Assembly (NCBI GenBank): GCA_934659415.1
Contig: CAKUHW010000004.1
Location: 1 to 15,476, forward strand
Source: an uncultured Oscillospiraceae bacterium
Lineage (GTDB): Bacteria; Bacillota; Clostridia; Oscillospirales; Oscillospiraceae
DNA: 15,476 nucleotides
Direction of reading: 5' to 3'
The notes beneath the pieces were generated by a model. The model was not told where the DNA came from and made no database searches. It saw only the letters and a program-made list of their open reading frames with translations. A program made the position numbers and the translations under genes. Position 1 is the stretch's first letter; each line of letters begins with the position of its first letter. Shown piece by piece: positions 6,066 to 12,403 of this stretch.

Positions 6066-7238
6066 TCAGTTTCCCAGCAGGACCCGCTCGATACCGGCCA
6101 CGGCCTTGTCCACCATGGTCTCCACATCCAGGGCCCGCTCGGCCTCCTCCAGCTCCTCCACCCTGGGCTTGGTGCGGGGGTGCTTGGGGGTAAAGACGGT
6201 GCAGCAGTCCTCATAGGGCAGGATGGACGTCTCAAAGGTGCCGATGTGCCGGGCCACCCGGACGATCTCCTCCTTGTCCATGCCCACCAGGGGGCGCAGC
6301 ACCGGCCGGTCGCACACGGCGTTGGTGCAGGCCATGGCGTCCAGGGTCTGGCTGGCCACCTGGCCCACGGACTCGCCGGTGACCAGGGCGGCGATGCCGT
6401 TCTTCTCCGCCGCCCGGCAGGCGATGCGCATCATGAAGCGCCGCATGAGGATGGTGAACAGCTCCTCCGGGCAGCTGCGGCGCAGCTCCTCCTGAATCTC
6501 GGTGAAGGGCACCACGTGGACGCACAGCTTGCCGGTGTAGGGGGTCAGCAGCCGGGCCAGGTCCAGCACCTTCTCCCTGGCCTCGGGGGAGGTGTAGGGG
6601 TAGGAGTAGAAGTGGATGGCGTCCACGATCACCCCCCGCTTGGCGATCATCCAGGTAGCCACGGGGGAGTCGATGCCGCCGGACAGCAGGGAGAGCGCCC
6701 GGCCCCCCATGCCCACGGGCAGGCCGCCGGCTCCCGGCTCGGGCCCGGCGTGGACAAAAGCCTCGAAGTCCCGCACCTCCACATGGACGGTGAGCTCCGG
6801 GTCATGCATGTCGGCCTTCAGGTTGGGGTACAGCTCGTCCAGTTCGCCGCCGATGTACTGGCTCAGCTGGATGGAGTTCAGGGGGAAGGACTTGTCCGCC
6901 CGCTTGGTCTCCACCTTGAAGGTGCGGGCGGCGGCCAGCTTGTCCCCCAGGTACTCCACGGCGCACGCCAGAATGGCGTCCTTATCCTTGGGGCAGCTGC
7001 GGGCCCGGCACAGCCCGGCCACGCCGAACAGCTTCTCCATGGCCTGCCAGGCGCCCTCAAAGTCGCAGCTGTCGTCCAGGGGCTCCACATAGGTGGTGGA
7101 CTGCCGGGTGTACACCCGGAAGGACCCGTATTTCTTCAGGCGGCGCTTGGCATTGCCCATGAGCTTGTCCTCAAAGCCCCGGCGGTTCAGGCCCTTCAGC
7201 ACCATCTCGCCCTGCTTGAGCAGAATGATCTCACCCAT
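6066..7238 (-). CDS. thiI: tRNA 4-thiouridine synthetase / thiamine sulfur-transfer protein ThiI
   Basis: A 390-residue ThiI. It adenylates U8 of tRNA and inserts sulfur to make 4-thiouridine; in many bacteria it also supplies sulfur for the thiazole of thiamine. Domains in order: an N-terminal ferredoxin-like region (about 1-60), a THUMP domain (about 60-165) with FKVETKRADKSFP (107-119), the GGLPVGMGG hinge, then the PP-loop ATPase with SGGIDSP (186-192). The conserved G-x-S-V-G-Q-V-A-S-Q-T-L stretch follows, with P-Y-E-D-C-C-T-V-F near the C-terminus. There is no C-terminal rhodanese domain as in the 482-residue E. coli protein; this is the short Gram-positive form, which gets sulfur directly from a cysteine desulfurase. 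No desulfurase gene is adjacent. GGAGG lies seven bases before the ATG. Confidence 0.95.
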   Translation of the reverse strand: MGEIILLKQGEMVLKGLNRRGFEDKLMGNAKRRLKKYGSFRVYTRQSTTYVEPLDDSCDFEGAWQAMEKLFGVAGLCRARSCPKDKDAILACAVEYLGDKLAAARTFKVETKRADKSFPLNSIQLSQYIGGELDELYPNLKADMHDPELTVHVEVRDFEAFVHAGPEPGAGGLPVGMGGRALSLLSGGIDSPVATWMIAKRGVIVDAIHFYSYPYTSPEAREKVLDLARLLTPYTGKLCVHVVPFTEIQEELRRSCPEELFTILMRRFMMRIACRAAEKNGIAALVTGESVGQVASQTLDAMACTNAVCDRPVLRPLVGMDKEEIVRVARHIGTFETSILPYEDCCTVFTPKHPRTKPRVEELEEAERALDVETMVDKAVAGIERVLLGN

Positions 7239-7256
7239 CGCTTTTCCTCCGTACAG

Positions 7257-7297
7257 CGGAAAGCGCCCCGCTTCTGGGGCGCTTCCGTTTTATTTTT
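7257..7297 (+). terminator. Plus-oriented terminator-shaped hairpin inside the thiI leader
   Basis: CGG-A-AAGCGCCCC (7257-7269) pairs with GGGGCGCTTCCG (7276-7287), with one bulged A and a 6-base loop. The T-rich run TTTTATTTTT (7288-7297) follows on the plus strand only. No plus-strand gene ends here. On the minus strand the hairpin lies between the predicted thiI transcription start and the ribosome binding site and has no T-run after it. The shape is certain; the role is not. Confidence 0.55.
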
Positions 7298-7305
7298 GTC
7301 TGTTT

Positions 7306-7334
7306 ATTGTACAACCGGGGCGCGGCCCTGTCAA
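7306..7334 (-). promoter_or_regulatory. Strong sigma-A promoter for thiI
   Basis: On the minus strand a perfect TTGACA (7334-7329), 17 bp, TACAAT (7311-7306). The TGA inside the -35 hexamer is the stop codon of the upstream GPH symporter gene. Transcription should begin near 7299, giving a leader of about 60 bases that contains the hairpin. Confidence 0.85.
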
Positions 7335-8695
7335 GCTTTCGGAGCCAGCTCGCCCCGCGCCTCCAGCTCCGCCACGATCTCGCCGTAGCGCTTCTCGTCC
7401 AGCCGGAACTTTTTCAGGTAGATCACATACCCCGCCACGATGAACAGCAGCGGCAGGGCGAACATGGCGCACTTCACCACCAGCTTGCCTCCCGCCTGGA
7501 TGGTCTCGGCCGCCGTGTTGCCGGACTTGATGCCGGACAGCACCAGAGACACGCTCACCAGGGCCGTGGACAGCGCGCCGCCGATCTTGTTCACCAGGGG
7601 CTGGATGGAGAAGGTGACGGACTCATTGCGCCTGCCCAGCTTCCACTGGCCGTACTCGATGGTGTCTGCCAGGAACATCAGCATCAGCAGCTGGATAAAC
7701 GCCTGCCCCACGAAGATGACCACCGCGGCCGCCGCGATCAGTCCCAGAGACCGCTCGGCAAAGAAGAACACCACGTAGCCGATCACCACCAGCAGCGTGG
7801 CCAGGCTATACAGCTGCCGGCGGGTAAAGCGTTTGGAGAACAGCGGGAAGATCACCAGGGCCGCCAGCTGGGCCACGCCGCACACGGCGGCCAGCACCGC
7901 GTATTTGCCGATATCCCCGTAGAGGTACTGCATATAGTAGCTGGCAAAGGCGGTGGTGGTGCAGTAGCCGATCATGAACAGGGCCATGGACAGCGTGGTC
8001 CACATGAGCTGGTCGTTCCCGGTGAGGGCGTGCCACATCTGGCGCAGGGTGGTCTTCTCCTCCTTCTCATAGCAGGAGCGGTCCTCCCGCACCCCCAGCA
8101 GGGGGAAGAGCAGGAACAAAAGGTAGAGGGCGCTCACCGCCAGGGCCACCAGGAACCAGGCCCGCTGGGTGTTGCCCAGGGCGGCAGTGATGGGCTGCCA
8201 GCCCACCATGATGATGTACATCCCGATGTTGGCGCAGATGCGGGCAAAGGCGCCGATCTTCTCCCGCTCCTTCTGGTCATGGGTCAGGGCGGGCATCAGG
8301 GTCCAGTAGGCAATGTCGTTGATGCCGTAGCTGATGTCCCAGAGCACATAGGCCAAGGCAAAGATCACCACAAAGGCCGCGCCGGTCCCCACGTCCCCGA
8401 AGAGCACCAGGTAGAAGGCCACGCTGGCCACGCCGCCCACCAGAATGGCGGGCTTGAACTTGCCCCAGGGGGAGCGGATGTTGTCGATGACCAGGCCCGT
8501 GATGGGATCGTTCAGGGCATCGGCAATGCGCAGGACGGACAGCAGGGTGCTGGTGATCACAAAGATGTGCAGCGGCAGGGACAGCACATTGGAGAGAAAA
8601 TAGAGCAGGGCGTTGGCCTCAAAGGAATAGAACATGTCCCGGCCGATGGTGCCCAGGCCGAAAAAGTAGTGGTTGCGGCGCTCCGCGTTTTTCAC
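7331..8695 (-). CDS. GPH-family sugar:cation symporter (MFS superfamily)
   Basis: A 454-residue integral membrane protein of the glycoside-pentoside-hexuronide:cation symporter family (MelB-like), which imports glycosides together with Na+ or H+. About 12 hydrophobic segments are visible. Family marks are R-I-A-D-A-L-N-D-P-I-T-G (about 56-67), including the cation-site type N-D-P, then 'IRSPWGKFKP' at the loop after TM2, 'AYVLWDISYGINDIAYWTLMP' split across TM4, and 'LADTIEYGQWKLGRRNES' in the C-terminal half. Start is GTG (8693-8695), overlapping the alpha-galactosidase stop by 4 bp (GTGA), with AGGAGGAG just upstream. It is last in a GH1-GH36-symporter operon, so its cargo is probably an intact galactose-containing oligosaccharide or glycoside. 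No PTS or ABC genes accompany it. Confidence 0.93.
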   Translation of the reverse strand: MKNAERRNHYFFGLGTIGRDMFYSFEANALLYFLSNVLSLPLHIFVITSTLLSVLRIADALNDPITGLVIDNIRSPWGKFKPAILVGGVASVAFYLVLFGDVGTGAAFVVIFALAYVLWDISYGINDIAYWTLMPALTHDQKEREKIGAFARICANIGMYIIMVGWQPITAALGNTQRAWFLVALAVSALYLLFLLFPLLGVREDRSCYEKEEKTTLRQMWHALTGNDQLMWTTLSMALFMIGYCTTTAFASYYMQYLYGDIGKYAVLAAVCGVAQLAALVIFPLFSKRFTRRQLYSLATLLVVIGYVVFFFAERSLGLIAAAAVVIFVGQAFIQLLMLMFLADTIEYGQWKLGRRNESVTFSIQPLVNKIGGALSTALVSVSLVLSGIKSGNTAAETIQAGGKLVVKCAMFALPLLFIVAGYVIYLKKFRLDEKRYGEIVAELEARGELAPKA

Positions 8696-10959
8696 CGTGA
8701 CTCCTCCTCGATCTCAAAAATCATGGACCCGAAATCTCCCTGCACCCGCAGGCTCTTATCATAGCCGGTCCCGGCAAAGCGGGGCGGCAGGGCCCAGCCG
8801 GCCATGAGGGCCGCGCCGGTGGCGCAGAAGGGCTCCATGGTCTCCTTCAGCTCATACCGCCGGTCCGCCGCCCGCAGCACCGCTCCGTTGGGATCCAGCC
8901 GGACGGGGGCGACGTACTTCAGCAGCTCTCCGAAGGGCCCCACACGGACCCCCTGCTCCCGGGCGCTCACCCGGTAGCGTCTGCCCGGCTCCAGCCCCCG
9001 CAGGGCCAGAAATTCATAGGGCGGCGCGGCATGGACCAGGCGCTGGAACACCCCCGCGACCACCCGCCGCCCGTCCGCCGCCTGCCAGGCCTGGGCGCCG
9101 GGGGCGGCCTCCAGCCGGGAGAAAATGCCGAACTGCAGGGTCTCCCGGCGCTGCTTGTACCAGCTGATCTGCCGCCGGATCTCCCGTTCCTCCACCGGGA
9201 GCAGGTGGGTCAGGTCCAGCTCATAGCCCAGCACGCCGAAGAAGGAGACGTTGCCCCGGGTGGCGAGCGGGGTCGCCCGCAGGGTCTGGACATGGGGCGC
9301 GGCGGACACATGGGCTCCCACGGCGGACTGCGGGTACAGATAGGACAGCCCCCGCTGGATGTCCAGCCGCTCCACCGGGTCGGTGTCGTCCGAGGCCCAG
9401 ATCTGCGGGGAGAAGGCCAGCATCCCCAGGTCGAACCGGTTCCCGCCGGAGGCGCAGGTCTCCAGCAGCACCTGGGGCCGGGGGGCAAAAATGCGGCGCA
9501 GCACGTCGTAAAGGCCCAGGATATAGTCGTAGGTCCTGGCCCCCAGCGCGCAGGAATGGCGGTTCATGTCCCACTTCACATAGGTGATGGGCGCGCTGTC
9601 CAGCAGGGCGCTCACCTGGCGGACGATGTAGTCCCGTACCTCCGGGAGGGCGAGGTCCAGCAGCCGCTCATGCCGGCCCAGAGGACCGGGCAGGGCCCAC
9701 TCCGGCCGGGCCCTGAAGAGGGCGCTGTCCGGGTTCACCCCCTCCGGCTCCAGCCACAGGCCGAAGTCAAGCCCCAGGGCATTGATCTGCCCCGCCAGCC
9801 CGGCCAGACCTTCCGGCAGCTTTTTGCGGTCCACCGTGTAGTCGCCCAGTCCGGCCCGGTCGCTGCTGCGGCCGGTGAACCAGCCGTCGTCCAGCACAAA
9901 CAGCTCGCAGCCCAGCCCCTTCGCCCTGCGGGCCTGGGCCAGCAGGCGGCGCTGATCGATGGCAAAGCCGCAGCCCTCCCAGCTGTTGTACAGCACCGGT
10001 CTGGGGCGGCCCGCCCAGTACTCCGGCACCACATGGGCGTTCACAAAGGCATGCATTTTCCGGCTCAGGCCGTTGAACCCGTCGGGGGACCAGGCCAGCA
10101 CCGCCTCCGGTGTCTCAAAGCGCTCCCCCGGGGCCAGAGGATAGCGGAAGTGCTCCGGGGAGAGGCCCCCCATCACCCGGGTCAGCCCCTGCAGGGACCG
10201 CCGGGCCGAGCTGTAATGGCTCCCGGACCAGATCAGGTTGAAGCCGTACACCGTCCCGTGGTCCTCCCCCGCCCCCGGCCGGTACAGCAGAAAGCCGGGG
10301 TTATGGCGGTTGGAGGAAAAGCCCGAGGTGTTCTCGTTCACCACCCGGCTCTCCCCCACAGGGGTGATATGGGGGTGGGCCTCGGCGATCCACCCGCCGT
10401 CAAGGGTCATCATCTCGTAGGTCCCGGGCAGGTCCGCGCAGAAGCTCATCAGCCTGCGAAGACACAGGGGCTCCTCCCCCGTGTTCTCCAGCACGCACCG
10501 CCGGGTGAGCACCTCCCCGTACAGCGCCCAGTACAGCCGCAGCCGGACCCCGGGCATCTCCAGGGTGAGCTCCAGGGCGTCCTCTCCGCCGTGCAGGCGG
10601 GGCAGGCCGTTCTCCGGTCCCCGGGGAGCGGACAGCAGGCGGTACCCGGTATAGCGCAGGGGCGCCGGGATGGGGCCCGCGGCGTTCTCCAGCTCTATGG
10701 GGCTCTCCCGGAAGTCCCCCGTTCCCGCCCCGCTCCAGGCCAGGGGCAGGATGTCCGGACAGGAGGCCGGATCGTCCTCATCGGGCAGGATGCTGTCCCC
10801 CCAGCCGGTGCCCGGCCGGACGGCCAGGGCGGCCGCGTCCGTCCCCTCCACCGGCGCGCCGAAGTGGAGCTGCTCCACAAGGCCGTGGGGCCCGGGGCGC
10901 AGCAGCACGGAAAAGCCCTCGCCGGAGAGGTGAAACACTCCGTCAGCAAAGCGGATCAT
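8692..10959 (-). CDS. GH36 alpha-galactosidase
   Basis: A 755-residue GH36 alpha-galactosidase, of the long, usually tetrameric bacterial type (about 730 residues). It removes terminal alpha-1,6-galactose from melibiose, raffinose-type sugars or galactosylated side chains by a retaining mechanism. Residues 1 to about 320 are the N-terminal beta-sandwich and 320-640 the TIM barrel. Catalytic marks are the nucleophile D464 in VKWDMNRH, the acid/base aspartate at D524/D525 in WASDDTDPVERLDIQ, C-A-S-G-G-N-R-F-D (502-510), and Y-N-S-W-E (324-328). The motif E-P-E-G-V-N-P (404-410) has Gly where Met is common. No signal peptide, so cytoplasmic. It overlaps the GH1 gene by 4 bp (ATGA) and the symporter by 4 bp (GTGA), showing translational coupling. 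The symbol aga/melA is not safe without a substrate. Confidence 0.95.
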   Translation of the reverse strand: MIRFADGVFHLSGEGFSVLLRPGPHGLVEQLHFGAPVEGTDAAALAVRPGTGWGDSILPDEDDPASCPDILPLAWSGAGTGDFRESPIELENAAGPIPAPLRYTGYRLLSAPRGPENGLPRLHGGEDALELTLEMPGVRLRLYWALYGEVLTRRCVLENTGEEPLCLRRLMSFCADLPGTYEMMTLDGGWIAEAHPHITPVGESRVVNENTSGFSSNRHNPGFLLYRPGAGEDHGTVYGFNLIWSGSHYSSARRSLQGLTRVMGGLSPEHFRYPLAPGERFETPEAVLAWSPDGFNGLSRKMHAFVNAHVVPEYWAGRPRPVLYNSWEGCGFAIDQRRLLAQARRAKGLGCELFVLDDGWFTGRSSDRAGLGDYTVDRKKLPEGLAGLAGQINALGLDFGLWLEPEGVNPDSALFRARPEWALPGPLGRHERLLDLALPEVRDYIVRQVSALLDSAPITYVKWDMNRHSCALGARTYDYILGLYDVLRRIFAPRPQVLLETCASGGNRFDLGMLAFSPQIWASDDTDPVERLDIQRGLSYLYPQSAVGAHVSAAPHVQTLRATPLATRGNVSFFGVLGYELDLTHLLPVEEREIRRQISWYKQRRETLQFGIFSRLEAAPGAQAWQAADGRRVVAGVFQRLVHAAPPYEFLALRGLEPGRRYRVSAREQGVRVGPFGELLKYVAPVRLDPNGAVLRAADRRYELKETMEPFCATGAALMAGWALPPRFAGTGYDKSLRVQGDFGSMIFEIEEESR

Positions 10960-12242
10960 CGCACGTCATACACCTCGCCTTTCACATAGCGCCTGTAGAG
11001 CTCCTCCGTCACTCCGCCCGCGGCGGAGCAGGCCGCGAAGAACTCTCCGGATGGCTTCACCATCCGGGCGCGGCCGTGCCCGTAGTCCACATGGACCAGA
11101 CCGAACCGGGCGCTGTTGCCCTCCAGCCACTCAAAATTGTCGCAGAAGCACCAGTGATAGTAGCGCTCAAAGGGCAGGCCGGACTCGGCCATGGCCTTCC
11201 AGTGCTCATAGAGATAGCGGGCGCGGAAGCGGTCGTCCCGGTCGCAGGTGCCGTTCTCCGTCACCCAGATGGGCCTGGGCAGCAGGCGGTACACCTCCCG
11301 GGCACAGTTCACCAGGCCCTGGGGCCAGATCTCCCAGTCCAGATCGTTCCGGGGGGAGCCGGGGCACACCCCGTCCGCCAGACCGGACACCGTGGAGCGG
11401 GTGTAGTAGTTCACCCCGTGGAAATCCGCGTACTGCCCCAGGGGCAGCCTGCCCCAGTTGTGCAGCGGCAGGGCGAACTCCCCCAGGGTCATGGCCCGGG
11501 TGATCGCCCCCTGCACCAGCCAGTGGGCCGTGCGGGCGCACAGGCAGTGGACGGGATTTTGGGGATTCAGCGGCGCGAAGTCCCGCAGGTGGTTGGCAAA
11601 GCCCACCATGGTGCCGGTATAGCCCATCTCCCGGCGCAGGCGGTGGATGATGCCGTAGGCCCTGATGTGGCACCAGGCCATATTCTCCAGCACCCGGAAG
11701 CAGGCCGGATAGGACCGGACCCCCGGCGGCCAGAGGCCCCAGGCGTAGCCGTTGAGGGCATACACATTGGGCTCGTTGATGGTGATGTAATCCTCCGCCA
11801 GGTCGCCGAAGCGGCGCACCGCCAGGGTGACAAAGTCCAGAAAGTCTTTCAGGTTCTCCCTGCGGCTGAAGCCGCCCCTGGCGGCAAACCACATGGGATC
11901 GGCAAAGTGGTGCAGGGTGAGCAGCGGGCGGATCCCCTGGGCCCGGATGGCCTCCAGCTCCTCCCGGTAGCGGGTCACGGCGCTCTCATCCACCTGGCCG
12001 GGCGCGGGCACCAGCCGGGCCCACTCCAGCCCCAGGCGGCACACCTTCACCCCTACTGCGCCAAGCAGCGCGGTGTCCTCCTGCCAGCGCTGCCAGTGGT
12101 CGCTGGCGGCGGGGTCGCTGCCGTCCTTGATGTGCCCCTTCCGGTACCAGTCATTCCAGGTGCTGTCCACGTCTCCGCCCTCGATCTGCGCCGCGGCGGA
12201 GGCCACGCCCAGCAGCATCCCCTCCGGGAAACGTACCTCCAT
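10956..12242 (-). CDS. GH1 family beta-glycosidase (non-phosphorylated substrates)
   Basis: A 428-residue GH1 enzyme that removes terminal beta-linked glucose, galactose or a related sugar by a retaining mechanism. The acid/base is E157 in T-I-N-E-P-N and the nucleophile E329 in V-T-E-N-G. Binding residues Q19 (AAAQIEGG), H112, N278/Y280 (VNYYTR) and the D-N-F-E-W-L-E-G loop (368-375) are in place. The F-E-W motif and lack of the Ser/Lys/Tyr phosphate set argue against a 6-phospho-beta-glucosidase, agreeing with the absence of PTS genes. Start: of two near ATGs the second (12240-12242) is chosen because GGAGG (12254-12250) is seven bases from it but only one base from the first (12246-12248). 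First gene of the GH1-GH36-symporter operon. No signal peptide. Gluco- versus galacto- or manno-specificity is open. Confidence 0.93.
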   Translation of the reverse strand: MEVRFPEGMLLGVASAAAQIEGGDVDSTWNDWYRKGHIKDGSDPAASDHWQRWQEDTALLGAVGVKVCRLGLEWARLVPAPGQVDESAVTRYREELEAIRAQGIRPLLTLHHFADPMWFAARGGFSRRENLKDFLDFVTLAVRRFGDLAEDYITINEPNVYALNGYAWGLWPPGVRSYPACFRVLENMAWCHIRAYGIIHRLRREMGYTGTMVGFANHLRDFAPLNPQNPVHCLCARTAHWLVQGAITRAMTLGEFALPLHNWGRLPLGQYADFHGVNYYTRSTVSGLADGVCPGSPRNDLDWEIWPQGLVNCAREVYRLLPRPIWVTENGTCDRDDRFRARYLYEHWKAMAESGLPFERYYHWCFCDNFEWLEGNSARFGLVHVDYGHGRARMVKPSGEFFAACSAAGGVTEELYRRYVKGEVYDVR

Positions 12243-12248
12243 GGTCAT

Positions 12249-12255
12249 CCCTCCC
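12249..12255 (-). promoter_or_regulatory. Ribosome binding site that decides the GH1 start
   Basis: GGGAGGG on the minus strand. Spacing is about seven bases to the ATG at 12242 and one base to the ATG at 12248, so the downstream start is favoured. Confidence 0.75.
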
Positions 12256-12272
12256 TGTATGAAGTCTCTTCT

Positions 12273-12301
12273 ATCATATCCGCCGGAAAAGGACCTGTCA
12301 A
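12273..12301 (-). promoter_or_regulatory. Strong sigma-A promoter of the GH1-GH36-symporter operon
   Basis: On the minus strand a perfect TTGACA (12301-12296), 17 bp, TATGAT (12278-12273), about 30 bp before the GH1 start. A near-consensus promoter for a catabolic operon suggests control by a repressor rather than an activator. Confidence 0.87.
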
Positions 12302-12317
12302 CTTCAAGGCCGCTTTT

Positions 12318-12331
12318 TCTGCCCCGGCAGA
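12318..12331. promoter_or_regulatory. Dyad between the divergent sugar promoters, candidate operator
   Basis: A 14-bp dyad, TCTGCC-CC-GGCAGA, with perfect 6-bp arms. It lies 16 bp upstream of the minus-strand -35 box and about 37 bp upstream of the plus-strand -10. It is flanked by T-rich and A-rich runs (CTTTTT and CAAAAAA). Placement fits a shared regulator of both units, but no sugar-responsive regulator gene is present in the window. Confidence 0.4.
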
Positions 12332-12345
12332 CAAAAAACAGGGTG

Positions 12346-12374
12346 TTTTCTCCCCTGATATTTTATGATATAAT
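12346..12374 (+). promoter_or_regulatory. Promoter of the GH13 alpha-glucosidase gene
   Basis: A perfect TATAAT (12369-12374) is preceded at 17 bp by a weak -35, TTTTCT (12346-12351), about 30 bp before the ATG. The weak -35 contrasts with the near-consensus divergent promoter and suggests activation or lower basal expression. Confidence 0.6.
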
Positions 12375-12403
12375 GAGTTTGATTCAAAAAAGGAGGGCTT
12401 TGC

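Noticed and set aside
9031..10989. Plus-strand open frame of 652 codons
   Set aside because: Antisense shadow of the GH36 alpha-galactosidase; strongly biased composition and no domain, while GH36 keeps all catalytic motifs.
12243..12248. First ATG of the GH1 gene
   Set aside because: The ribosome binding site is only one base away from it, but seven bases from the next in-frame ATG.
11076..12368. Plus-strand open frame of 430 codons
   Set aside because: Antisense shadow of the GH1 gene that also runs through the strong divergent promoter; no domain signal.
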